From contig NZ_JACJTB010000014.1 of assembly GCF_014698475.1 (NCBI RefSeq), forward strand, positions 1-64,000: DNA of 64,000 nucleotides. The letters are read 5' to 3'. Made by a program: the position numbers and the translations under genes. The notes under the pieces were generated by a model. The model had not been told where the DNA came from. It was given only the letters and a program-made list of their open reading frames with translations, and did no database searches. Below, piece by piece: positions 52,079-60,584 of this stretch (its first letter is position 1; every line of letters starts with the position of its first letter). This DNA is from Nostoc spongiaeforme FACHB-130. Its GTDB lineage: Bacteria; Cyanobacteriota; Cyanobacteriia; Cyanobacteriales; Nostocaceae.

Positions 52079-52881
52079 TTTTTTTAATTCTCCTTTTCGC
52101 ATCTAAAAAGTTTCATAAAAATGCACCGCAGCAGAAACTCTCCTTCAAAAATAAATTTTGAAGCCATTAAGCACTAAGCCTATAAATTGCTTTGCGAAAG
52201 CTAATTCATTCCTGCAAATCAGTATTTAATCCTGCCTGGGTTAGCTCACTGAGTTATCTAACAGCAACTTCTACTTGCTAGTGAGTTCAATGGAAGATGC
52301 ACCTAAAGTCAATCTCTGAACTGTGCTTCTCAGTGATTGATAGATATAACTTGGCACAACAAGTTACTAAGAGTCTATAATTTTCTTTATTTTTTATCAG
52401 AACTTTAATTTGAGGAATGAAAAGAAGATTTTTTATGTATTTATATATATATGCAGTGTTTATACTCAAATGTTTAAAAAAATTGCTACATCAAGACTAA
52501 TTGGCAAACTTTTTATCTATGGGACTGCGGATTTATTGATGATTTACAATCCTGACTTCTGGGGTAACATCAACAAGAACTACTATAAAGCTAGGAATTA
52601 GATGTAACAATAAATTTCGGTTATATTTACCATTTCAATGGTTTTTAATTTATGCAGATATATTCAACCTTTTAGTCAATATTCTTGTTGAAAAATAAAG
52701 GAAGAAATCAGAATAAGAGACTGTGGCAAAGCATCGCACTCATTTGTAGACTGCTAATTTAAAATTGAGTTTGGTATTGCAGCACTGATTCATCCATAAC
52801 TTTGTAGAAAAGTCATTTTGAATTCTGACTTTTGACTCCCAAATTATACTTGGATAAGCTTGAGAAGTAATTTGAGTATTT
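52079..52881. other. 803-bp gap upstream of the repeat-protein gene
   Basis: Mostly AT-rich sequence that includes the repeat gene's promoter. A plus-strand frame of 43 codons from an ATG at 52470 (MFKKIATSRLIGKLFIYGTA start, stop at 52601) has a protein-like appearance but no ribosome-binding site. I report it only as a weak candidate. No repeat or RNA gene was recognised. Confidence 0.35.
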
Positions 52882-53910
52882 CTACGAATTTACATTATTC
52901 AACATTCTAGTAATTTGAGTTTGTAGTTTATTTCTTAATATTTGAGCTTTCTGATAAGTATCAGCACGGTCTTTACCTGTATGAATCTGCTGTTCTAAGG
53001 GTTGGATAAAGTATTGCAAGCGTGTTTTCATTGCCCAAACTCCCATTGAGGGAAATAACAGCAAGATAAACATTAATGGTGATACGGGTAAAAATGGTAG
53101 TCTGATGATGCGTTGTAACTTTTTACTATTAACAGTCCAAGGATGTAAAAATTCGCTACCGATGCAAACTACTGGCATAATCGGAATCTGATAACGATCG
53201 CTCAACTGAATAAAGCTGATATCGAATTTTTGCAGTTGATAGCGTTTTCGCCAGCCTTTACCCGGCCCGCGTATGCCTTCTGGTGCATACAGTAAAATTT
53301 TACCATGTGCGATCGCTGTCTCAAAGTCATGAATCTCTGCTCGCACTGCACCTAACACCTGCGACCATTGGGATGGTAGCCACCAAATCATCCAAGGATG
53401 TTCAAATAAAGAGACATTGGCTAAGGGTTGCACTACCCATCCCCGTGTTTCACTCAATAAATAACCCAAAGTCAGAAAATCCCAAGGGAAACACATCCCC
53501 GCATGATTCATCGCCACAATCATTGGCCCTGTTTGTGGCAAATGCTCAATGTGTTGTAGTTCTCCCTGAAAATAATATTTCACAATTGGGGCTAAAATTT
53601 CTTGCCGAAAAGCTTGTTGATATTTGGGGTTAAATTCTCCAACTTCTTTTCTGGGAGGACGACAACCCAAGCGCAACCATCGAATTAGTAGTGCTAAATA
53701 AAATCCACCCGGTATCAGAAATAATATATATTCCAACCAATTCCAACCATCTGGGTCACTGTGATAATGTTGCCAGTGACGGTTAAACAAAACTAACCAT
53801 CCTGGCGGATACCACAGACAAACCCAATCAAACCAACTAAATTTATAGTTTTTGTCGGAAGATGTTTCTAGCGTTTGGTGAAAGACATTCTCGGAGTGTT
53901 GATTAATCAC
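52882..53910 (-). CDS. Lysophospholipid acyltransferase (PlsC-like)
   Basis: The 342-residue membrane-associated protein has two N-terminal hydrophobic segments (about 28-45 and 62-80), then an acyltransferase core with MIVAMNHAGMCFPWDFLTLG as the His/Asp motif (spaced wider than the usual H-x4-D), YAPEGIRGPGKGW as the E-G-x-R phosphate-binding motif, and IPIMPVVCIGSEFLHPW as block IV. A C-terminal hydrophobic helix follows. It likely acylates a lysophospholipid or another polyol at the membrane. The start is a GTG without a clear ribosome-binding site. No lipid gene is adjacent. Confidence 0.75.
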   Translation of the reverse strand: MINQHSENVFHQTLETSSDKNYKFSWFDWVCLWYPPGWLVLFNRHWQHYHSDPDGWNWLEYILFLIPGGFYLALLIRWLRLGCRPPRKEVGEFNPKYQQAFRQEILAPIVKYYFQGELQHIEHLPQTGPMIVAMNHAGMCFPWDFLTLGYLLSETRGWVVQPLANVSLFEHPWMIWWLPSQWSQVLGAVRAEIHDFETAIAHGKILLYAPEGIRGPGKGWRKRYQLQKFDISFIQLSDRYQIPIMPVVCIGSEFLHPWTVNSKKLQRIIRLPFLPVSPLMFILLLFPSMGVWAMKTRLQYFIQPLEQQIHTGKDRADTYQKAQILRNKLQTQITRMLNNVNS

Positions 53911-54149
53911 GGTGGTTATGCGGATTAGACAACGGTATACTTAAGTATGTATTTTAAGTTCTGAGATTTAAACTAGACATCCTACTGTAGATGTAAAATA
54001 ATTGACATTTGTCGCTGACGTTTAGCAATATTTGTAGTTAGTAGTATTTTTGTGAAGACAAAGAGCGATCGCCTGATATTTAAATCAATTCAATCCAGTC
54101 TAAGCCAGTGATACAATAATATAAGTACGCACTGAAATTTCCTCTGTAA

Positions 54150-54626
54150 ATGAATAAAGTATTGGATGAAACTTTTTCGTTAGCAATTGCTAAACGCATT
54201 AAAAGTAAAGCAAATAAAACTTTTGATAATGCTTACAAAGCAGCATTAGCAACAGAGGGTGCAATTTATGTTCAAGGTTTCTTAGTTTATGCTGGTAAAC
54301 CATATCGCCCTGTTGAACATGGTTGGATTGAATTAAATGATACATCTGGGGAAGATGCTATCACACGTATCATTGATCCCAACTTACCCCACATCAGTAA
54401 AACTAACCAAGAACTTTGGTATTTTGCAGCACAAAGTTTAAACGCTAAACAACTCAAAGCCATCATCGAAGAATCAAAAGAAGATTATCCCGAAGATGAT
54501 CCCTTACCAATTTACGGCACAACACCTTATGAATACTATGGTGATGTGATGTTGGGAGGTAAAGAATATTTAGCAGCTTATCAAGCCGCCGAGGCTAAAT
54601 GTCAAGAATTAAAAGAACGCAATTAA
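54150..54626 (+). CDS. Hypothetical protein, about 158 residues
   Basis: I do not recognise a family. The soluble, mixed alpha/beta product starts MNKVLDETFSLAIAKRIKSK, has a beta-rich centre (GAIYVQGFLVYAGKPYRPVE, HGWIELND) and an acidic ESKEDYPEDDPLPIYG stretch before a helical tail (YLAAYQAAEAKCQELKER). Ordinary codon use and a complete frame suggest a real gene. The PVEHGWIELNDTSGEDAITR region looks like a small beta-sheet domain in which a conserved-looking His precedes Trp. It converges with the NTF2-like gene, with 31 bp between stops. Confidence 0.6.
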   Translation: MNKVLDETFSLAIAKRIKSKANKTFDNAYKAALATEGAIYVQGFLVYAGKPYRPVEHGWIELNDTSGEDAITRIIDPNLPHISKTNQELWYFAAQSLNAKQLKAIIEESKEDYPEDDPLPIYGTTPYEYYGDVMLGGKEYLAAYQAAEAKCQELKERN

Positions 54627-54657
54627 CACTAGTCATAGGCTATTAATTCTTGATTAA

Positions 54658-55056
54658 TTAATAAGATTTCCCATCGCTACCAAAATATTCTCGATAGGCA
54701 CAAATTTTATCGCCGCGCACATCAAAAGACACAGCAACACGGTTTTTGTAAGGTTGTCCTAATAATAGACCTTCGTCACGAAACTCAAAAACAACGGTTT
54801 GATCATTACTAGTAACACTGTCAACAGCAGTTAAGTTAATTCCCCCACCAAAAGATTCTGAGACGTATTGAAAAAACTCTTGGGCGCGTTCTTTTCCCAC
54901 ATTCAAACCATGAAACTTACCCATCGGAAACCAGAAGGTAAAATCTTCTGTCAGCATATCGAGAAACTGTTGCCATTCTCCCGTCGCTAGACCGTATGTA
55001 AAATTTTTAAATGCTTGGTGAGCAACTTTTAATGTATTTGCAGGGTCTTGTGTCAT
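54658..55056 (-). CDS. NTF2/SnoaL-like family protein
   Basis: The 132-residue product has the cone-shaped NTF2/SnoaL fold signature: a helical start (VAHQAFKNFTYGLATGEWQQ), FLDMLTEDFTFWFPMGKFHG, then RAQEFFQYVSESFGGG and a beta-sheet with VVFEFRDEGLLLGQPYKNRV and ICAYREYFG at the end. Such proteins bind small hydrophobic ligands or act as isomerases or cyclases. It is divergent from the Rieske oxygenase gene with a strong palindrome between them, so it may share control with that enzyme. The substrate is unknown. Confidence 0.8.
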   Translation of the reverse strand: MTQDPANTLKVAHQAFKNFTYGLATGEWQQFLDMLTEDFTFWFPMGKFHGLNVGKERAQEFFQYVSESFGGGINLTAVDSVTSNDQTVVFEFRDEGLLLGQPYKNRVAVSFDVRGDKICAYREYFGSDGKSY

Positions 55057-55160
55057 TGTTCTTAACTATTTATACACTCAGCGTCAACTTTAAACTATAT
55101 TTGTTATCTCACATCAAAACGTTTGATTCAGACTGTATGTATAAAGTCATCATTCTCTAG

Positions 55161-55198
55161 GGAGAGATATTAAAATTTTCATAATTTAATATCTCTCC
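55161..55198. promoter_or_regulatory. 14-bp inverted repeat in divergent promoter
   Basis: GGAGAGATATTAAA (55161-55174) and TTTAATATCTCTCC (55185-55198) are perfect inverted repeats with a 10-base loop. With one bulge the symmetry extends outward to TAGG/CCTA. It sits between the NTF2-like and Rieske genes, about 80-100 bp from each start, the expected place for a shared operator. No neighbouring regulator gene is present. Confidence 0.5.
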
Positions 55199-55277
55199 TA
55201 AATGTTAATTAACAATTATCAATAATAATATTTACTATTTTCTTGTATGTCTTAAGCTAAAAACTGAGTGAAAATAT

Positions 55278-56618
55278 ATGGCGATCGCACCTGATAAAGC
55301 AATTTCTGAAACCTTGCCAACACCAGCAAACAATCAAGAATTTGATTGGCAAAACTGCTGGTATCCCATTGCGTTTACACAAGATTTACCAAAAGACAAG
55401 CCTTACAGATTTTCCCTATATAATGAACCCTTGGTTTTATTCAGAAATCAAGAAGGAAAATTAGGTTGTTTAACAGACCGTTGCTCTCATCGGGCTGCTA
55501 GACTATCTGATGGACAAATTATTGATGGCAGAATTGAGTGCTTATATCACGGCTGGCAATTTGGGATTGATGGTCAATGTTTGCATATTCCGCAATTACC
55601 GCAGGATGCCAAAATTCCTGCTAACGCCTGTGTGAAAGCATTGTCTGTGGTAGAACGCCAAGGGATAATTTGGATGTGGGCTGGGCAAGAACAACCTATT
55701 GAAGAATTAATCCCCACCATCCCAGAATTAGACAAACCAGGGGTATTTTGTACAGATTACATCCGCGATTTACCTTACGACCAAACATATTTTATTGAAA
55801 ATGTCATTGACCCAGCCCATGTTTACATTAGCCATGATGGTGTTGTTGGTAAACGTGAAAATGCCCAACCACTTGACCTAGAAGTTCTTGATAGTTCATT
55901 ATCAGGCATTCGGGGGAGATGGCGCAGCACCAGACAACCGCATCAGCCTTGGTCGTTATTAAATTTTGTTGCACCTAACTTAGTTATTTATCAGTCTGAC
56001 AATAGTAATACAGATAAATTTGGGGGAGTAGTTTTGTATTCCCTACCTTTAAGTAAAGACAGTTGTCGAGTTTTTGTCAGAAATTATGGAAATTTCTTCC
56101 CTTGGCAAGTAAAGCTGATGCCTAGATGGTTCGACCATATTATGATCCGTAACATAATTTTAGAAGGGGATTTGCAAATTGTTGTCGAACAAAAAAGACA
56201 AATTGAGCGTTTAGGAAAAAGTCTCAAGGAAATTTATTTACCACTCAAGACTTCCGATACATTAGTAGTTGAGTATCGCAAGTGGTTAGATAAATTTGGT
56301 CAGGGTTTGCCATTTTATCAAGGTTATGACTCAGAGAAAAACTTTCATAGCGATGAGTTACAGAAAAATTCGCTGACTTTGGATAGATTATCCCAACATA
56401 CTCAAATCTGTAATTCTTGCAATCAAGCTTATCAGGTGACAAACTTCAGCAAACAAATTTTAATTGGGGTAGCGATCGCTCTTGCTGCTTTAGCTATACT
56501 TACAGATAACTCTTGGGTTAAACCTGTAGCTGTAGTGGGTGGTTTATTAGCAGTAATATTAGCCTTTGCGGCACAGCAATTAAAAACTAAATTTGAACGT
56601 GCCTATACTCGTCATTAG
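55278..56618 (+). CDS. Rieske non-haem iron oxygenase (PaO/Tic55/Ptc52 type)
   Basis: The 446-residue protein has a Rieske [2Fe-2S] motif C69-x-H71 with C88-x2-H91 (TDRCSHR, ECLYHGW) and a mononuclear iron site N175-x2-D178-x2-H181-x4-H186 (ENVIDPAHVYISH). A C-terminal CNSC motif (near 381) and two membrane segments (about 396-430) match the pheophorbide-a-oxygenase/Tic55/Ptc52 group of cyanobacteria and plastids. Family members oxidise tetrapyrroles or are redox-regulated membrane oxygenases; the substrate here is not known. The bicupin gene starts 151 bp later on the same strand. Confidence 0.9.
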   Translation: MAIAPDKAISETLPTPANNQEFDWQNCWYPIAFTQDLPKDKPYRFSLYNEPLVLFRNQEGKLGCLTDRCSHRAARLSDGQIIDGRIECLYHGWQFGIDGQCLHIPQLPQDAKIPANACVKALSVVERQGIIWMWAGQEQPIEELIPTIPELDKPGVFCTDYIRDLPYDQTYFIENVIDPAHVYISHDGVVGKRENAQPLDLEVLDSSLSGIRGRWRSTRQPHQPWSLLNFVAPNLVIYQSDNSNTDKFGGVVLYSLPLSKDSCRVFVRNYGNFFPWQVKLMPRWFDHIMIRNIILEGDLQIVVEQKRQIERLGKSLKEIYLPLKTSDTLVVEYRKWLDKFGQGLPFYQGYDSEKNFHSDELQKNSLTLDRLSQHTQICNSCNQAYQVTNFSKQILIGVAIALAALAILTDNSWVKPVAVVGGLLAVILAFAAQQLKTKFERAYTRH

Positions 56619-56769
56619 TTTTTCAGCTAAATCTAATACCAAGTTTCAATCAAAGATAGTAACCTGGGGTGGGAGTAGGGAGTAGGGAGTGGGGAGTAGT
56701 AATACTATTTCTGAAAGCAACTTAGTATAACTTTTGTAAATTATCAATTCATGGATATCGCAAATAAAT
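56619..56769. repeat. Heptamer repeat before the bicupin gene
   Basis: A GGGAGTAGGGAGTAGGGAGT-type run occupies about 56672-56698, the same unit class as at 33446-33480. The rest of the 151-bp gap is AT-rich. Confidence 0.6.
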
Positions 56770-57747
56770 ATGGTGCAAGCATACGAAGATAATAAAAGTT
56801 CATATTTACAACATCACAATGTGAACCTTCCACAGACAGACACAAGTAATCAAACTTGGACAGGACGCAAACATATTGAAACAGAAGCATCACTCAACTC
56901 AGTGATTAACTTCCCGCAAGTGTTGTTTGAGGTAACAAACTTTGTTACTGGTGAATATGGTACGACTCAGATTTTATCCATCAACGACAGTACTGGTGAA
57001 TCTACACAACGAGTCATCCTCAAACAAGGTTGGAATGCACCTATCGGTCATTTCACCACAGATGTAGAAATTTTCGTCCTGACTGGTACACTTTGCCAAG
57101 GTGGATTTAAACTTCGCAATCTCAGTTACTCATATATCCCGGCTGGTATACCTACAGGCCCTTGGAAAACTGAAGAAGACACAATTCTGTTGTGGATGCC
57201 AGATGCTACTCCCACTTATATTACAGAAGATTATGCCAGTCTAGAGCAAATTCCCGCCACTTCTTTATACCACGGGAATATGCAGACGCACCCACGCATG
57301 GCTGAGTATGTACCATTGCAAGAACTCCACGCCATGAAATGGGAAAGCACAACTTTCTTACCCCCTGGTTCAGCACGTAAAAGTTTGTATACCAACAAAA
57401 AAACTGGACGCGCCACCTGGGTTCTTGGCTTAGTACCAATGTGGATTGGAAGCAACTTTTGTGAAAGTCATCCTACTACCGAAGAAGCTTATGTCATCAG
57501 TGGAGATGTACTGGGACATTGGTCAATGAGCGATGATCCATTTAATAGACGTTATGCAGCAATGTGCAAAGATGGTTACTATTGGCGACCTGCCCATGTT
57601 CCCCACGGCCCATTCTGGACAGAAAGTGGCGCATTGGTGTTATTTCGGACGCGCGATCGCTTAGATTGTTATTGGATACTGCATAACCCAGATATTACTC
57701 AGCAAGATGATGCACGTCTCCAGTCTGCGCTGAATCAGCACAAGTAA
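56770..57747 (+). CDS. Two-cupin-domain protein (DUF4437/ChrR-like)
   Basis: The 325-residue product has two cupin halves. The first (about 70-140) contains GHFTTDVEIFVLTGTLCQGG and SYIPAGIPTGPW, and the second (about 215-300) ESHPTTEEAYVISGDVLGHW and RPAHVPHGPFW. The His/Glu/His positions expected for metal binding are largely present (GHF..D.E and SHPTTEE). Bicupins of this kind include ChrR-like domains and small-molecule dioxygenases. Its location after a Rieske oxygenase gene suggests an oxidative pathway. Function is not assignable. Confidence 0.78.
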   Translation: MVQAYEDNKSSYLQHHNVNLPQTDTSNQTWTGRKHIETEASLNSVINFPQVLFEVTNFVTGEYGTTQILSINDSTGESTQRVILKQGWNAPIGHFTTDVEIFVLTGTLCQGGFKLRNLSYSYIPAGIPTGPWKTEEDTILLWMPDATPTYITEDYASLEQIPATSLYHGNMQTHPRMAEYVPLQELHAMKWESTTFLPPGSARKSLYTNKKTGRATWVLGLVPMWIGSNFCESHPTTEEAYVISGDVLGHWSMSDDPFNRRYAAMCKDGYYWRPAHVPHGPFWTESGALVLFRTRDRLDCYWILHNPDITQQDDARLQSALNQHK

Positions 57748-57822
57748 ATAGTCAATGGCAGGCAAAAGTCTAAAATCAAAATTCAAGAATCTAGTTGACA
57801 TTTGCCTGTGAATTAATTTTAC

Positions 57823-58617
57823 TTACAAAGCCTTATCCCACTCTAATTGATGAGCTAAACCATACTTAATAAAATCTTCCACTGTTGCTTTATCACTTTT
57901 ACCAAACACCCCTAAACTGTAAGGATTATCTTGCATACGTTGTGTAACTTGTTCTTGTTCAAATTCTCTGACTTCTGCTCTAGGTTTCTCTGGTTTAAAA
58001 AAGTCTACGACCAAAACAGTTCTGTCATAATCAGTGTAATTGTGCGGACAGTGGGGATAGCTATGATCTAAAATCAAAAACTTACCTTCATCCCAATAAA
58101 GCTTGTCATGGCAGATTTTCATAGCCACATCACCCTCCGGCACAATCAAGCCCAAATAGCCGCGATTCATGTGTGGGTTATAGTTAACATGCAGCTTGAT
58201 ATCTAAGCCTGGATGAAATGTCCCAAAATAAACATTTCTCAGGATATTATCTTCATTAAAGTTTACTTTTTCAATAACCTTCGCCAAATTTGGAAAATAT
58301 TTATTTCTTAAACTTAAAGCTTTTGCTGCTGCCTCCTCTGTGGCATAATCTGGATATTGGATTTGATGTAATTGAATATATTCTTCAATAAATAACCCTT
58401 GAAATAAAATTCCAAAGGCACTATATTTTGCATCACCCTTGGTTTTAATTGTTTTACTTTTAGGCCCCAAAACATCGTAAGCAAATTTTAACTCTTCAGT
58501 TGATGCCTGCTGCCTAAAGCCCGTAAATTCATCCCTAATTACTTGCCATTCATCTTGAAGACTTTGGAGAAACGGAAATTGATTGGGGTCGAGATGATAT
58601 TCATTAAAAGTTGCCAT
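57823..58617 (-). CDS. Aspartyl/asparaginyl beta-hydroxylase-like protein, atypical iron site
   Basis: The 264-residue protein has the PF05118-type double-stranded beta-helix core: RGYLGLIVPEGDVAMKICHD, then LYWDEGKFLILDHSYPHCPH and NYTDYDRTVLVVDFFKP, matching the HLGL, W-x-EG-x3-FD-x-S-x2-H and R-x4-D pattern of the family. In ASPH the first iron ligand is the His of HLGL; here it is Tyr154 (codon TAT). The second His region is kept. It may be inactive, use another ligand, or belong to a distinct subfamily. It is convergent with the bicupin gene and divergent from the amidohydrolase gene across a MITE-like element. Confidence 0.72.
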   Translation of the reverse strand: MATFNEYHLDPNQFPFLQSLQDEWQVIRDEFTGFRQQASTEELKFAYDVLGPKSKTIKTKGDAKYSAFGILFQGLFIEEYIQLHQIQYPDYATEEAAAKALSLRNKYFPNLAKVIEKVNFNEDNILRNVYFGTFHPGLDIKLHVNYNPHMNRGYLGLIVPEGDVAMKICHDKLYWDEGKFLILDHSYPHCPHNYTDYDRTVLVVDFFKPEKPRAEVREFEQEQVTQRMQDNPYSLGVFGKSDKATVEDFIKYGLAHQLEWDKAL

Positions 58618-58712
58618 TGTTTTTATCCTGAAGCTATTTGAATAAAAAACTATTACATAATCATAGTTTTTAGCCGAGGTTCCAGTAATATATAAAAATT
58701 TCTGGTTAAACC

Positions 58713-58882
58713 AGCATCTAGCCTCGACGAATGGAATTCGCGGCTACAAAAACAAAGTCCGCCTATCGCGCTTGCGCTGCGCTTGGCGCACCACGCGGAC
58801 TAACAGAAAATCAAATATTCTGAACCCGCGCAGGCGGGTTTTGTCCGTGTAGCTGCGACTTCAGTCGCTTGGCGCAAGATGT
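58713..58882. mobile_element. MITE-like element, copy 2
   Basis: About 170 bp resembling the reverse complement of the element at 28394-28552. The 78-bp core (58726-58803) differs from copy 1 at one base. The outer parts are more diverged but recognisable: GGCGCAAGATGT at the right end corresponds to the terminal repeat GGTGCAAGATAT, and GACTTCAGTCGCTTGG to the adjacent region. It lies in the divergent gap between the hydroxylase-like and amidohydrolase genes and supplies much of the amidohydrolase leader. Confidence 0.72.
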
Positions 58883-58912
58883 GAATATACTTATTTTAGT
58901 CTGAGGTCTACT

Positions 58913-60391
58913 GTGTCTGAACCTCCTTTATTAGATAAAGTTATTAAAAATGTTCAGGTTGTTCGCCCTCATCAGGATGCAGTCGAACTACTGGATTTAG
59001 GCATTAAAGATGGTAAGTTTGTGGAAATTGCCCCTAATATTAGCGCCACACAAGCCAAAGAAATCTTCGATGCTAAAAATTTACTCGGCTTTCCAGGGGT
59101 TGTGGATGCTCACATGCACATTGGCATTTATCAACCCCTCGATCAAGATGCAGTCACAGAAAGTAAAGCCGCCGCAATGGGAGGAGTCACAACTAGTTTA
59201 AATTACATTCGCACCGGACAATATTATCTCAACAAAGGTGGTTCTTACCAGGATTTTTTTCCTGAAGTATTGGCATTATCCGCAGGTAATTTTTTTGTTG
59301 ATTACAGCTATCATGTCGCACCAATAGCCAGCAGACATATCGATGAAATACCTTTATTGTTTACAGAACATGGGATATCTTCATTTAAAATTTTTATGTT
59401 TTATGGCGGTTATGGGTTGCATGGTTTGTCAGACCAGCAAAACTTGTTTTTGATGATTAATCAAGAAGAACGCTACGATTTTGCCCATTTTGAATTTATT
59501 ATGCGTGGTATAACTCGCTTGATGGAAGAATATCCAACAGCACGAGATACTATTAGCTTAAGTTTGCATTGCGAAGTTGCCGAAATTCTCAACGCTTATA
59601 CCAAAATAGTCGCCAATGATTCTAACCTGACTGGACTATCTGCTTATAGTGCAGCACGTCCGCCTCATTCTGAAGGTTTAGCAATTTGTATTGCTGCTTA
59701 TTTAGCACATGAAACTAACTGTGCAAATATCAATTTATTACATCTGAGTTCGCGCAAAGCAATGGAAGCAGCGTTGACGATGCAAACTGCTTTTCCTCAT
59801 ATTAATTTCCGGCGAGAAGTGACAGTAGGACATTTACTATTAGATGTTGATAGTCCTAATGGTACTTGGGCAAAAGTTAACCCACCAATTCGTCCCCGTG
59901 CTGATGTGGAATATTTATGGCAAGCGGTATTAGATAATCAAGTAGATTGGATAGTGAGTGACCATGCTTGCTGTTCTGCGGAACAAAAACGCAGTGCGAA
60001 AGACCCCCATAATATTTGGTTAGCCAAGTCTGGTTTCGGCGGTACGGAATATCTACTTTCGGGTGTAATAAGTGAAGGTAGTAAGCGGGGAATGTCTTAC
60101 AACCATGTTGCTAAGTTGCTATCGTGGAACCCATCGCGGCGTTTTGGTGTATTGCAAAAAGGAGATATTGCTATTGGTTATGATGCAGACTTGGTGTTAG
60201 TAAACCCTAACGAAAGTTTTGTAGTAAGTGCGGCTGAGTCAGAATCACAACAAGGTTACACACCATTTGAGGGGATGGAGTTAACCGCAAGGGTGAAAAG
60301 TACTTTTTTGCGAGGAAATTTGATTTATCACAACGGACAGGTTGTAGGTTCACCGACTGGAAGTTATTTAAAACGCTCTATCTTGGGATAA
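58913..60391 (+). CDS. Dihydroorotase/hydantoinase-like amidohydrolase
   Basis: The 492-residue cyclic amidohydrolase has the binuclear metal site: H67-x-H69 in DAHMHIG, a likely carboxylated lysine K159 in SSFKIFMFYGG, a His in LHCEVAE, another in LLHLSSRKAM, and an Asp in IVSDHACCS. The pattern fits the dihydroorotase, hydantoinase, dihydropyrimidinase and allantoinase superfamily. The start is a GTG with GAGGT upstream. No pyrimidine or purine gene is adjacent, so a ring-opening step in the neighbouring oxidative group is plausible. The C-terminal part (ADLVLVNPNESFVV) closes the beta-sandwich domain. Confidence 0.85.
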   Translation: MSEPPLLDKVIKNVQVVRPHQDAVELLDLGIKDGKFVEIAPNISATQAKEIFDAKNLLGFPGVVDAHMHIGIYQPLDQDAVTESKAAAMGGVTTSLNYIRTGQYYLNKGGSYQDFFPEVLALSAGNFFVDYSYHVAPIASRHIDEIPLLFTEHGISSFKIFMFYGGYGLHGLSDQQNLFLMINQEERYDFAHFEFIMRGITRLMEEYPTARDTISLSLHCEVAEILNAYTKIVANDSNLTGLSAYSAARPPHSEGLAICIAAYLAHETNCANINLLHLSSRKAMEAALTMQTAFPHINFRREVTVGHLLLDVDSPNGTWAKVNPPIRPRADVEYLWQAVLDNQVDWIVSDHACCSAEQKRSAKDPHNIWLAKSGFGGTEYLLSGVISEGSKRGMSYNHVAKLLSWNPSRRFGVLQKGDIAIGYDADLVLVNPNESFVVSAAESESQQGYTPFEGMELTARVKSTFLRGNLIYHNGQVVGSPTGSYLKRSILG

Positions 60392-60451
60392 ATTCAACAG
60401 TAGAAATTTAACAGACAGCCTTTATGCGTCAGTCCTAATCATAATCCAATA

Positions 60452-60494
60452 CAGTTCAGTTAAGACAGTCGCTACTATTCTCTTAACTGAACTG
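60452..60494. repeat. 14-bp inverted repeat after the amidohydrolase gene
   Basis: CAGTTCAGTTAAGA (60452-60465) and TCTTAACTGAACTG (60481-60494) are perfect inverted repeats with a 15-base loop. It lies 60 bp past the amidohydrolase stop and about 90 bp before plsY. No U-run follows, so a regulatory or processing role is as likely as termination. Confidence 0.55.
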
Positions 60495-60584
60495 ACTAAA
60501 ACTGAATAACCCCACCCGGCCGATCGCACCATCAAGGACACAATTGTTTAAACTATTGACTACGGACTCTTGTGTGGATGGTTT

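Noticed and set aside
52470-52601. 43-codon plus-strand frame (MFKKIATSRL start)
   Set aside because: Protein-like in part but without a ribosome-binding site or recognisable relatives; kept only as a note in the gap entry.
53283-53633. 116-codon plus-strand frame opposite the acyltransferase gene
   Set aside because: It lies fully inside the PlsC-like gene, which has clear motifs on the minus strand.
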